64,000 bases of DNA from Fodinicurvata sp. EGI_FJ10296 (lineage in GTDB: Bacteria > Pseudomonadota > Alphaproteobacteria > DSM-16000 > Inquilinaceae): NCBI RefSeq assembly GCF_040712075.1, contig NZ_JBFCVL010000004.1:481352-545351 (forward strand), read 5' to 3'. The notes beneath the pieces were generated by a model. The model saw only the letters and a list, made by a program, of their open reading frames with translations. It made no database searches and was not told where the DNA came from. Positions within the stretch are counted from its first letter, which is position 1; each line of letters opens with the position of its first letter. Shown here piece after piece: positions 19,301 to 27,195 of this stretch. The translations under genes and the position numbers were made by a program.

Positions 19301-19545
19301 CCCCGACCCTGTCGCTCGGCTGGCGTCACGATATCAAGCAACCGTCGCGGCAGGCCGATCTGGGATTGGCCGGCGCCCCGTTCTCCGTCGTCGGCGCCGA
19401 CCATGGCCGCGATGCGTTGATCGCCGGCATCGACGTGCAGGCCGACGCTGGCAATGCCTGGATGTTCGGCGCCTCGCTCGACGCCGAACTGCGGGAGAAT
19501 TATGCCGCCTATGGCGCTTCGGCCCGGATGGTCATGCGGTTCTGA
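16348..19545 (+). CDS. Subtilisin-like (S8) autotransporter serine protease
   Basis: 1065 residues from ATG 16348, which gives a classic signal peptide (MRPLMKPHLRASLIGFLVIGA); earlier in-frame starts add an unlikely extension. The S8 catalytic triad is intact: Asp77 (GIIDSGID), His137 (GHGSHVVG) and Ser409 (SGTSMAAPHV), with an insertion between His and Ser. A beta-helical autotransporter linker (about 530-700, LTVGHAGSLGGTGMIVSDVGIDGSLTPGNSPGTL-like) leads to a C-terminal 12-strand barrel (about 790-1065) ending in Phe (RMVMRF). A type Va secreted protease: the passenger is displayed or released at the cell surface. Monocistronic. Confidence 0.9.
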   Translation: MRPLMKPHLRASLIGFLVIGATGPASGTEGLPPGADPDVDSGTVSEFDGNYGLGAIGADKALELGYTGRGITVGIIDSGIDIRPDGTSHLAFGDRIDDRSHSYLYWFDPSGLSEAQPDGEIDNAFDQGNATQDLQGHGSHVVGIIGSGRDGQQMHGVAPSSTLLAIKAIGQNGETAAGSPVQYGEVCGPEAIRTNSVETCDLIEPGVSPIVAAFRYMADQDDVGVINGSFGPGASGTGQRTWSLELSGDFFDTRIEAASVAQALNAGQIVVMAAGNTRIDHPFLAENPVGIGLMPFIRPENADATNASGARIYDDHGMDADFSFLSDEALSAAEARDGRARGRLVVVVALDARNQLATYSNKCGVAQDWCLSAPGGDQPGLTFDQPGVGDRGILSTIPGNRSAYMSGTSMAAPHVTGAVAVLLEAYPGFASSEVVGLMFRTAQDLGAPGVDPVFGWGLLRLDRALAGPVGMDTRDTGTALFSTDSGDREWGFAFTSRGGFEKSGTGLLDIRAPVTFDRASRVLDGPLAVNGTLTVPTLTVGHAGSLGGTGMIVSDVGIDGSLTPGNSPGTLTIAGDVAIGPGAVVDIEIDGPQTGSGAGSYDRLIVLGDGSVFTAGGTLAPVFRGISGPADNSFVPRLGQVFDIVVVPEGAVSGSFSRLDQPDAGLPTGTRMDVLYQDRAVGVAATPRQYADLGALGIPLTHNGRSLAGAIDTIRPEPGQRPDGGLNDTFNALYRADRTALSRDFDTLTGRIHADMARATLRSIGRFSDVLATRQTGGMAGVGSRMTEDGYGSGQLWVTGYGRRGRSEDGSDDTTVSVNDRAAGFAVGLERQFGEATAGAAIAHDAVALDAGRHGNGDIAGYHGGLYLTVPTDFIDIAVRGGATYGDLGTDRQTVLGAYQATASSESHGLGQFADTTVSRTFSTPAADITPSLSIGYRHFARGSSHETGSAFSLSADAQAADRLSTEIGATVTRTFAVSSATAVTPTLSLGWRHDIKQPSRQADLGLAGAPFSVVGADHGRDALIAGIDVQADAGNAWMFGASLDAELRENYAAYGASARMVMRF

Positions 19546-19653
19546 CCGCCGCCCACAGCCTCGCCGACAGCCGACAAAGGTATCCGCGTCGACCGCTCCC
19601 CGCTAAACTGCACGCCGGAATAGCATTGTATCGGACGACGGCGGTGAGCGCGG

Positions 19654-20562
19654 ATGGGCATGAGTTTTGAGGAAATGGCGGCCGCTCTGGAAGAAAGCGG
19701 CGCCTATCGCGTGCTGCGCCGGCTCGACCCGCAAGGAGCAATCGCCGACCCATCGCATTATGCTGGTGTGCCGCCGGGCGATCTGCGTAACGGCCTCTAT
19801 CTGGATCTGGAAACCACCGGCCTGGATTCGGCGCGCGACGAGATCATCGAATTCGCCATGGTGCCGTTCACCTATACGATCGACGGCCGGATCACGTCGA
19901 TCGGCGAGCCGTTCGACCGGCTGCGCGAGCCCTCGTGTCCGATCCCGCCGGAGATCACGGCGCTGACTGGCATCACCGACGAAATGGTGCGCGGCCAGAC
20001 CATCACGCGCGACGAGATCGCCGCCGTCGCGGCCCCGGCCCATCTGGTCATCGCCCACAACGCCGCCTTTGACCGGCCCTTCGCAGAGAAATTCTGCGAC
20101 GTCTTCACGACCAAGCCCTGGGCCTGTTCCATGGCGCAGATCCCGTGGGCGGAAGAAGGTTTCGAGGGCACGAAGCTGGGCTATCTGGTCAATCACGCCG
20201 GCTTCTTTTTCGATGCTCACCGGGCGGGCGACGACTGTCTGGCCGCGCTGACGCTGCTGGGCCGGACTCTGCCGAAATCGGGCCGCACCGCCCTTGAACG
20301 GCTGCTGGAAAACGCCCGGCAACCGATATGCCGGATCTGGGCAGTCAACAGCCCCTTCGATTTCAAGGACCAGCTAAAGGCGCGCGGCTACCGCTGGAAC
20401 GCCGATCCCAGCCACAAGCCGCGCTCGTGGTATCGCGACGTGACGGCAGAGGCACTGGAGGCGGAACTGGCTTTCCTGCAGAAAGAAATTTACCAGTACG
20501 ATGCCGACATTCCGGTGGATCGCATCGCCGCGACCGATCGCTTTTCCAACCGGATCTTCTGA
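19654..20562 (+). CDS. DnaQ-like (DEDDh) 3'-5' exonuclease with a C-terminal extension
   Basis: 302 residues. The exonuclease fold spans about 45-215: ExoI LYLDLETTG (Asp51, Glu53), ExoII IAHNAAFDRPF and ExoIII FDAHRAGDDCLAAL with the DEDDh histidine. The N-terminal 45 residues and the last 90 (ending IWAVNSPFDFKDQLKARGYRWN...SWYRDV) are outside the catalytic domain. The RGYRWN tail occurs in other stand-alone exonucleases of this type. Cytoplasmic; a role in repair or RNA/DNA trimming is inferred, not shown. Unrelated neighbours. Confidence 0.82.
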   Translation: MGMSFEEMAAALEESGAYRVLRRLDPQGAIADPSHYAGVPPGDLRNGLYLDLETTGLDSARDEIIEFAMVPFTYTIDGRITSIGEPFDRLREPSCPIPPEITALTGITDEMVRGQTITRDEIAAVAAPAHLVIAHNAAFDRPFAEKFCDVFTTKPWACSMAQIPWAEEGFEGTKLGYLVNHAGFFFDAHRAGDDCLAALTLLGRTLPKSGRTALERLLENARQPICRIWAVNSPFDFKDQLKARGYRWNADPSHKPRSWYRDVTAEALEAELAFLQKEIYQYDADIPVDRIAATDRFSNRIF

Positions 20563-20601
20563 CCCACCCGACATCGCCCGCACACAGCACGAGCATTCGA
20601 C

Positions 20602-21759
20602 ATGGCGCTTCACTTCACGACAGAAGAATTCGAAAGCCGGCAGCACCTGGCCACCGGCGCCCTGATCCGTGAGGGGCTGGACGGCCTGCTGGTGTTCCGC
20701 CAGGAGTCCCACTATTGGCTGTCCGGCTACGACACGTTTGGCTATGTCTATTTCCAGTGCCTGCTTCTGACCGCCGATGGCCGGATGGTGCTGCTGACAC
20801 GCGCGCCCGACCGGCTTCAGGCGCGGTTGACCTCGTGCGTCGACGATATCCGCATCTGGATCGACGGCCCCGACGCCGACCCCGCCGGCGCCCTCGCCAG
20901 CATCGTGGCGGAGTATCTGCCTGGCCAAAGCAGGCCGAAACTGGGCGTGGAGTACGAGGCCTATGGTCTGACCGGCCGGAACGCCAAGAGGCTGGAGGCG
21001 GCGTTCGACAGCCGGGCTTATCTGAGCGATGCGTCGGAACTGGTCAGCCGGCTGCGTCTGGTCAAAAGCCCTGCTGAAATCGCCTGCCTGCGCCGGGCGG
21101 CCGCCCTTTCCGATGCCGCGTTCGCCGCAGGGCTGGACGAGACCCGCGCCGGGGCCTTCGAAGGCGACATTCTGGCGGCGATGCACGGTGCGATCTATCG
21201 CGGCGACGGCGACGACCCGGCGAATGAGTTCATCATCGGCTCCGGGCCCGAAGCGCTGATGTGCCGCTATCACAGCGGCCGCCGCCATCTGGACACCAAC
21301 GACCAGCTCACGCTGGAATGGGCCGGCGTGTTTCGCCACTACCACGCCGCCATGATGAACACGGTCATCATCGGCTCACCGCCGCCGGAACAGATTGCGA
21401 TGCACGCCGCCGCACGCGACGCGCTGCTGGCGGTCGAAGCCGCACTGTCTCCCGGAAACACCGCCGGCGATGCCTTCGACGCTCACACCCGGGTGCTGGA
21501 TGCCGCCGGCTATCAGGCGCACCGGATGAACGCGTGCGGCTATGGCCAGGGCACGACCTTTGCCCCCAACTGGATGGACTGGCCGATGCTCTATCACGCC
21601 AACCCGGTCCAACTGCAGCCGGGCATGGCGTTCTTCGTGCACATCATCGTTTTCGACAGCGACAAGGGTCTGGCCATGAGCCTCGGCCGCACCAGCCTGA
21701 TCACGGCCTCAGGCGCCGAACCGCTGTCGACGACCACGCTCGATCTGATCCAGCGATAA
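20602..21759 (+). CDS. M24-family (creatinase/prolidase fold) hydrolase lacking the metal ligands
   Basis: 385 residues: an N-terminal creatinase domain (1-150) and a pita-bread domain (160-385). At the five metal-ligand positions of M24 metallopeptidases the sequence shows Glu (LTLEWAG), Ala (YHAAMMNT), Tyr (GYGQG), His (GMAFFVHII) and Gly/Arg (LGRTSLIT). A dinuclear metal site is therefore unlikely. Metal-free M24 enzymes are known: creatinase and ectoine hydrolase (DoeA). This protein probably belongs to that group rather than to aminopeptidase P. The substrate is unknown; no ectoine genes are nearby. Its last codons (DLIQR) are duplicated downstream. Confidence 0.75.
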   Translation: MALHFTTEEFESRQHLATGALIREGLDGLLVFRQESHYWLSGYDTFGYVYFQCLLLTADGRMVLLTRAPDRLQARLTSCVDDIRIWIDGPDADPAGALASIVAEYLPGQSRPKLGVEYEAYGLTGRNAKRLEAAFDSRAYLSDASELVSRLRLVKSPAEIACLRRAAALSDAAFAAGLDETRAGAFEGDILAAMHGAIYRGDGDDPANEFIIGSGPEALMCRYHSGRRHLDTNDQLTLEWAGVFRHYHAAMMNTVIIGSPPPEQIAMHAAARDALLAVEAALSPGNTAGDAFDAHTRVLDAAGYQAHRMNACGYGQGTTFAPNWMDWPMLYHANPVQLQPGMAFFVHIIVFDSDKGLAMSLGRTSLITASGAEPLSTTTLDLIQR

Positions 21760-22179
21760 CGCCGGGTTCCCGGTCAGGCGGGAGGGTGGCGGCGTTGATG
21801 ATCAGGTTGAGCTTCTTGCCCCCACCCTGATCGTCCCCGACTTGCAACGGGGCCGTCCATACATGATCGGGGATCCCGAGCCGGATGAGCCCGGCTCGTG
21901 TGTCTACGTGGGGAAGTTGCTGCACGAGGTCCCGGGTCGGCAGCGCGTCACTTCGTGGCCGCGCCGCGCACGGGACGATCAGGGTGTGGAAATCACCATT
22001 TACGATCTCGATGTGTGAATACCGTAGGACACCGATCAGGGGCCCCGATCCGGATGCACCCGGTTCGTGTGTCGCGATCGAGAGTTGCTGCACGAGGTTC
22101 CCGCTCAAGGCGGGGTCGATCAGGGGTGGCGGCAGGGTCGATCTGATCCAGCGTTAACGCGGCTGCCTGTCAGGCGCGC
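21760..22179. repeat. Intergenic repeat block with diverged tandem copies
   Basis: This 420-bp non-coding gap between two convergent genes is built of repeats. A copy of the 14.7-kb hairpin repeat lies at 21818-21887. The segment from 21864 recurs 168 bp later (21864-21907 with 22032-22075; GTTGCTGCACGAGGT at 21916 and 22084). The sequence GATCTGATCCAGCG plus about 20 flanking bases, which encodes the end of the M24 gene (21742), reappears at 22140. A stretch at 21940-21975 is 34/36 identical to 63831-63866 at the window end. Short open frames inside show no coding features. Confidence 0.75.
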
Positions 22180-23268
22180 CTATTTGGCTTCTTTGGGCAG
22201 AACCGAGATGCCATGGGCCTGGGGTGTCAGCCAGACCGTGTCACCTTCGAAGGCGACCGTGGCGGCACCATTGTCGAAGACCAGCAGATCGCCGACATCC
22301 GTTTCCACCAGATACTCGATCTTGGGGCCCAGATAGGCGCGCGTCCGGACCCGGCCGGGCAGCGACGGGCCGTCCGTCGCCTCGCTGGACACGGCGATGG
22401 CCTCGGGCCGCAGCGCAATCTGCGCCTCGCCCGATCTGGTGTCGGTGGGCAGGATCGGGAACGCCGTACCGCCCAGCCAGAGGATTGCCGGGTCGGAATC
22501 GCCGTCCGGTCGATCGACCGATCCCTCGACGATGTTGGCGTCACCGATGAAAGTCGCAACAAAATGGCTGCCGGGTCGGCGGTAGAGGTCTTCCGGCTTG
22601 CCGCTTTGCGCGATCCGGCCGGCATCCATGACGATAATCTCGTCCGACACGGCCAGCGCTTCTTCCTGATCGTGGGTCACATAGACGACGGTCAGGCCGA
22701 GCCGGCGCTGCAAATCGCGGATGTCCTGGCGCACCTGCCGCCGCAGCTTGGCATCGAGGTTTGACAGCGGTTCATCGAACAGCAGCACACGCGGCTCCAG
22801 CACCAGCGCCCGGGCCACGGCCACGCGTTGCTGTTGACCGCCGGACAGTTCGTTGGGAAATCGGTCGTCATAGCCTTCCAGCCCGACCAGTCGCATCACG
22901 TCGGCGGCGGCCGTCGCTGCCCTGGCTTTTGGCATTCGCGACATGCGCAGCCCATAGGAAACGTTCTCCATGACCGTCATATGAGGGAACAGGGCATACG
23001 ATTGGAACACCATCGAGACGTCGCGTTCACTCGCCGTCAGGCGCGTCACCGGGACGTCGCCGATCCGGATCTCGCCTTCATCGGGCAGTTCGAGCCCGGC
23101 GATCATGCGCAGTGTCGTCGTCTTGCCGCAACCCGAAGGGCCGAGCAGCGTGACCAGCGAGCCCGCCTCGACGTTGAGATCGATCCGGTCGACCGCCCGG
23201 GTCGATCCGTAGATCTTCGAAACGCCTTGAAAGGAAACTGAGGCTGCGCGCCCTTCGGGCTTCGTCAT
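22180..23268 (-). CDS. Iron(III)-type ABC transporter ATP-binding protein (FbpC/PotA-like)
   Basis: 362 residues: an ATPase domain (about 10-240) with Walker A LLGPSGCGKTTT, Q-loop MVFQSYALFPHMTV, signature LSGGQQQRVAVARAL, Walker B VLLFDEPLSNLDAKLR and H-loop YVTHDQEEAL, then a TOBE-type C-terminal domain. The start overlaps the permease stop (ATGA). With the two genes upstream it forms a three-gene import operon in the order binding protein, permease, ATPase. Fe(III) is the best guess from the FbpA-like binding protein; other small anionic ligands are possible. Confidence 0.87.
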   Translation of the reverse strand: MTKPEGRAASVSFQGVSKIYGSTRAVDRIDLNVEAGSLVTLLGPSGCGKTTTLRMIAGLELPDEGEIRIGDVPVTRLTASERDVSMVFQSYALFPHMTVMENVSYGLRMSRMPKARAATAAADVMRLVGLEGYDDRFPNELSGGQQQRVAVARALVLEPRVLLFDEPLSNLDAKLRRQVRQDIRDLQRRLGLTVVYVTHDQEEALAVSDEIIVMDAGRIAQSGKPEDLYRRPGSHFVATFIGDANIVEGSVDRPDGDSDPAILWLGGTAFPILPTDTRSGEAQIALRPEAIAVSSEATDGPSLPGRVRTRAYLGPKIEYLVETDVGDLLVFDNGAATVAFEGDTVWLTPQAHGISVLPKEAK

Positions 23269-25439
23269 ACTTGTGCTCCAACCGAACTGGTAGCTGCGCC
23301 ATCCGGGACCGCGGCGGCGGTCTCGCGGCGGTGTTTCCGGCGTTCGTGCCGTGCGGTGCCGACGCCGAGTTGTATAATGACGATCGCCACGATCAGGACC
23401 ACGATGATGGCCGAAGAATAGGCAATCGAGACGCCGTAGTGGCCGCCTTCGATACGGCTGAGGATATAGGCCGTTGACCAGCCATAGTCGGGACTGATCA
23501 GGAACACCACCGCGCTGACCGCCGTGACCGAACTGACGAAGCTGTAGACCAGCGCCGCCACGATGGCCGGACGCAGCAATGGCAACAGAATGTTGCGGAT
23601 GGTCTGCAGCGTGCCGGCGCCCAGCGTCATCGACGCCTCGTCGATGCTGCGGTCGATCTGGCTCATCGCGGCCACACCGGCGCGTATGCCGACAGGCATA
23701 TTCCGCGACAGGAACGAGATGATCAGGATCATGGCCGTGCCCGTGATCTCGATCGGCGGGACGTTAAAGGCCATGATGTAGCTGACGCCGATCACCGTTC
23801 CGGGCGTCGCGAAACTCAGCATTGTCATGAAATCAAAGGTCGCGCGGCCCGGGAACCGTTGCCGGGCGATGATGAACGCGGTCAGCAGGCCGATCCCGGC
23901 GGTAAACGGCGCCGCGGCCAGGGATATCCAGATCGTGGTGAAGAACGACCCCCATGCCCCGCCAGACCAGACGATCCCGTGATCGGCAATGATGACACTG
24001 AACATTTCGGCATAATGCCCAAGCGTCAGGGTATGATTGATGCCCCAGATCTCGACGAATCCGCCGAACATGATCAGCCCGTAAATCGTGATTGTGACGA
24101 TCATCCAGGGAATCGTGACCGCAAACACGGCAATCGAGACGCCCAGCGGCAGCCCCTGGTGCCGTCCGGCGTCGCCTTTTCCGGTCATGGTAGTATAGGA
24201 TCGGCGCCCAACCCAATATTTCTGCAGCCAGAAGGCCGTCAGCGTGAATGTCAGCAGAAGAATGCCCAGCACACCGGCGCGCGGCGGCGAATATTGCGCG
24301 CCGGCGATCGCGAAGAATATTTCCGTCGCCAGCACCCGATAACCGCCGCCGATCACGATGGGATTGCCGAAATCGGCCAGGCTCTCGATAAAGCAGAGCA
24401 GGAACGCATTGGCCAGACCGGGCCGCGCCATCGGCAGCGTGATCGTGGTAAAACACTGCCACCGGCTGGCGCGCAGGGTCCGTGAGGCTTCCTCCATCGA
24501 CGGGCTGAGCCCCTGAACGACGCCAACCATGACGAGAAAGGCCATGGGCGTGAACGCCAGTGTCTGCGCGAACCACATGCCGGGCAGACCATAGAACCAC
24601 CGGCTGGGCGGGATCTCGAACCATTGCCACATCAGATCGGTGATGGTACCGGCGCGCCCGAAGAGCAGGATCAGTGCCAGCCCGACCACGAAGGGCGGTG
24701 TCACGATCGGCAGGATGGTCAGCAGGCGCACCAGTTTCTGGCTGGGCATCCCGGTGCGGGTTACCAGCAGCGCAAACGCAAAGCCCAGAACGGTGCAGGA
24801 CAGCCCGGTCAGCAGACCGAGAAAGACGGAATTCCAGACGACACCGCAGCTTCGGTCACCGACGACGCATTCCAGGCCCCAGTTGCGACTGGTAAAGGCC
24901 CGATCGGTGAACCCCTGCCAAGGCGCCTGGCCAGCCTCGTACGCAAAGCCGGTGAGGATGATCTGCGATATCGGATAAACGATGAACAGAAGAACGAGGA
25001 CGGAAACGAACGTGATCGACCCGATGACGAAGACATCGCCGCGCAGCACGCCGCGCGCGGCCAGGCCGGCGGCGAACAGCACGATGAATGACAGTCCGGC
25101 AAGGACGGGGCCGAGCGAGATTGCCGGCTGCGGTATCAGGAATGCCTGAAGGATGAGATAGATAAACCCGCCGGCACCCGCGACGACCAGCAGCCAGGAC
25201 CGCGCCAGACCATGGCCGGAGCTAAAGAGTGCGGCCGCGCCGATACCGATCGGCAGCAGGAAGGCATAGAGCCACGGCGCCGGCTGCAGCGCCGCCTGCA
25301 CCAGGGCCGGCGCGGCCTCCGGGCTGGCGAAATTGAGGATCCGGAAATTCGACCAGAAGCCGTCACCGACGGCATACCAGGGCACGGCAAGAAGGGCTGC
25401 GCCGGCAATGGCAAGCCAGACGGCGACGGTTCTGAACAT
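23265..25439 (-). CDS. Iron(III)-type ABC transporter permease, fused double domain with extra N-terminal membrane segments
   Basis: 724 residues, long for FbpB (about 500-560). The first 150 residues add roughly four hydrophobic segments (MFRTVAVWLAIAGAALLAVPWY through ISLGPVLAGLSFIVLFAAGLAA). Two tandem BPD_transp_1 domains follow, with EAA loops EEASRTLRASRWQCFTTITLPMARP and DEASMTLGAGTLQTIRNILLPLLRP. Forms the inner-membrane channel of the importer. The 45-bp gap to the upstream binding-protein gene and the overlap with the ATPase gene indicate one operon. Confidence 0.87.
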   Translation of the reverse strand: MFRTVAVWLAIAGAALLAVPWYAVGDGFWSNFRILNFASPEAAPALVQAALQPAPWLYAFLLPIGIGAAALFSSGHGLARSWLLVVAGAGGFIYLILQAFLIPQPAISLGPVLAGLSFIVLFAAGLAARGVLRGDVFVIGSITFVSVLVLLFIVYPISQIILTGFAYEAGQAPWQGFTDRAFTSRNWGLECVVGDRSCGVVWNSVFLGLLTGLSCTVLGFAFALLVTRTGMPSQKLVRLLTILPIVTPPFVVGLALILLFGRAGTITDLMWQWFEIPPSRWFYGLPGMWFAQTLAFTPMAFLVMVGVVQGLSPSMEEASRTLRASRWQCFTTITLPMARPGLANAFLLCFIESLADFGNPIVIGGGYRVLATEIFFAIAGAQYSPPRAGVLGILLLTFTLTAFWLQKYWVGRRSYTTMTGKGDAGRHQGLPLGVSIAVFAVTIPWMIVTITIYGLIMFGGFVEIWGINHTLTLGHYAEMFSVIIADHGIVWSGGAWGSFFTTIWISLAAAPFTAGIGLLTAFIIARQRFPGRATFDFMTMLSFATPGTVIGVSYIMAFNVPPIEITGTAMILIISFLSRNMPVGIRAGVAAMSQIDRSIDEASMTLGAGTLQTIRNILLPLLRPAIVAALVYSFVSSVTAVSAVVFLISPDYGWSTAYILSRIEGGHYGVSIAYSSAIIVVLIVAIVIIQLGVGTARHERRKHRRETAAAVPDGAATSSVGAQV

Positions 25440-25484
25440 CGAGCGGCTACTCGCTTTGAGGGTAACGAGAGGCGGAGATTTCGA

Positions 25485-26516
25485 TCAGCGCAGGCTGCCG
25501 ATCTCGTCGTCCCACCGTTCGAGCAGCCGGTCCCGCATTTCCGTCGATCCATAGGTCGCGAAGTCGTAGTCGATCAACTTGATCTCTTCCAGATCCGGCG
25601 CTTCGGGCGGGACCTCGGCATTCATGTTCGACGGCACCTGGAAGGCGTCGACGGTCGCGGCGATGCTCTGTGCCTCGGCCGTCAGCGCCCAGTCGTACCA
25701 GGCCCGTGCGTTGTCGGGATTCGGTCCGCCGGCGATGATCGACATTGATCCGATCTCGTAACCGGTGCCCTCGCACGGGGCGACGGCTTCCACCGGCAGG
25801 CCGGCAGCGGCCTCGGCGATGGCATCATGCATGAAGACGATGCCGATACCGGCTTCACCCCGTCCCGTCGCCCGGACCGGCGCGGCGCCGGACTGGGTGT
25901 ATTCGGAGACATTGGCATCGAGTTCGGTCAGATATTCGAAGGCCTCGTCCTCGCCCATCAGCTGAACCAGGGTCGCCAGCGCGGTGTATGCCGTGCCGGA
26001 CGAGAACGGACTGGCGATCTGGATCTCGCCCTCGTATGCCGGGTTGGTCAGATCCTCCCAGCACGCCGGACGCGGCAGATCGCGCTGCTCGAATATCTGG
26101 GTGTTATAGCCCCAGCCCAGGGCACCGGCATAAATGCCGATGGTGCGGCCGTCGCTGGCTTCATGCTGGGACAGCGCCCAATCCTGCAGTTCGTCGGGAT
26201 TGGGCGGATCATAGGCTTCGGTCAGGCCTTCCTGCGCGGCCTGAAGATGCGGATCGCCGGTCCCGCCCCACCAGATATCGCCCTGGGGGTTGTCCCGCTC
26301 GGCCTGCAGCTGGGCATAGGTCTCACCGGAACTGCGCCGCGTCGAACTGACGCTGATCCCGGTTTCGGCTTCGAATGCCGCGGCCATGGCTTCGCACCAC
26401 TCGACCTGGGGCGAGCAATACAGCACGAGACTACCGCTGTCGGCCTGCGCCGGAGCAGCCGAAAATCCCACGGCCGAAGTGAGCGCCGTTGCGGCAATAA
26501 GCTGGATACGTTTCAT
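25485..26516 (-). CDS. Iron(III)-type ABC transporter substrate-binding protein (FbpA-like)
   Basis: 343 residues. ATG 26516 has a strong GGGGAGGA site. Signal peptide MKRIQLIAATALTSAVGFSAAPAQA. The mature protein is a class-2 periplasmic-binding fold of the AfuA/FbpA cluster: LVLYCSPQVEWCEAMAAAFEAETGI, SSGETYAQLQAERDNPQGDIWWGG, AGALGWGYNTQIF and MSIIAGGPNPDNARAWYDWAL. The paired tyrosines that bind iron in FbpA are not clear to me, so the ligand remains open. First gene of the operon. Confidence 0.82.
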   Translation of the reverse strand: MKRIQLIAATALTSAVGFSAAPAQADSGSLVLYCSPQVEWCEAMAAAFEAETGISVSSTRRSSGETYAQLQAERDNPQGDIWWGGTGDPHLQAAQEGLTEAYDPPNPDELQDWALSQHEASDGRTIGIYAGALGWGYNTQIFEQRDLPRPACWEDLTNPAYEGEIQIASPFSSGTAYTALATLVQLMGEDEAFEYLTELDANVSEYTQSGAAPVRATGRGEAGIGIVFMHDAIAEAAAGLPVEAVAPCEGTGYEIGSMSIIAGGPNPDNARAWYDWALTAEAQSIAATVDAFQVPSNMNAEVPPEAPDLEEIKLIDYDFATYGSTEMRDRLLERWDDEIGSLR

Positions 26517-26659
26517 CAGAGTCCTCCCCTTTTGTTTCCGAAGCCGGAAAGCGGAATCTCATGGTCTGCAACTCAGGGCGAGAACGACCGATCGGCTCGG
26601 CGCCCGAAGCTGCAAGCATGAGGATCCGACCTTAAGCGGCACGGATATTCATTTTATGA

Positions 26660-26698
26660 CAGTTAGGTTACATTCTTATGACGATAAATGCCTAACTG
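26660..26698. promoter_or_regulatory. 8-bp inverted repeat upstream of the iron-type importer
   Basis: CAGTTAGG and CCTAACTG arms 23 bp apart lie in an A/T-rich island about 145 bp before the binding-protein start. It does not fit Fur or Irr box consensus. It could be an operator or a terminator of the gene upstream. The rest of 26517-26755 shows only the ribosome-binding site. Confidence 0.35.
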
Positions 26699-26755
26699 AA
26701 TTCGGCCGCACCTGTCGATCCCCAATTGGGACCACGTCGACGCCATCGGCGCGGA

Positions 26756-27148
26756 TCATCGCAGTCCGCCCGGGCCCCAGTCGGCGAGGACGACGTAATC
26801 GCGGTGACCGAGAAACTGGATATGAGCGACAAGGGCGTCGTCTTTGCCGTCGTCACCGGCAAAGACCCAGCAATTGACAGCCTCGGCCAGTTCGATCCGG
26901 GCGGCCTGTGTCATCTCGTTCCACACGTCGCGGTCGACCACGACCCCGACCGTGCCGTCACGCGTGCCGACATCGCGGACGATTCCTTCGTCGAACGCTT
27001 GGACCAGGAATGACTGACAGTCCCGCAGCCGGTTCTCGGCCGCCTGATCATCGGACGCGGCAGCGGCGGCGGAAGGAACGGCACCGGGCATCGCCAGTGC
27101 TGCGGCCACTGCCAGTCCCGCAAGTTGCGCCAATCCTGAACCAAGCAT
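26756..27148 (-). CDS. Small exported protein of unknown function
   Basis: 130 residues from ATG 27148, which has AAAGGAC six bases upstream; a longer frame starting at 27178 has no such site. Signal peptide MLGSGLAQLAGLAVAAALAMPG, with likely cleavage in the following Ala-rich stretch. The mature part of about 98 residues is acidic and has two cysteines (RDCQSF, VNCWVF) that could form a disulfide. I recognise no family. It lies 47 bp downstream of the 216-residue gene on the same strand, so the two are probably co-transcribed and may act together. Confidence 0.6.
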   Translation of the reverse strand: MLGSGLAQLAGLAVAAALAMPGAVPSAAAAASDDQAAENRLRDCQSFLVQAFDEGIVRDVGTRDGTVGVVVDRDVWNEMTQAARIELAEAVNCWVFAGDDGKDDALVAHIQFLGHRDYVVLADWGPGGLR

Positions 27149-27195
27149 GACTTGTCCTTTCGCCATATCCTGATTCAATTATCATGCCACGGTCA

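Noticed and set aside
21885..22157. 90-codon + strand frame in the repeat block
   Set aside because: Made of repeat sequence, no ribosome-binding site, no recognisable protein features.
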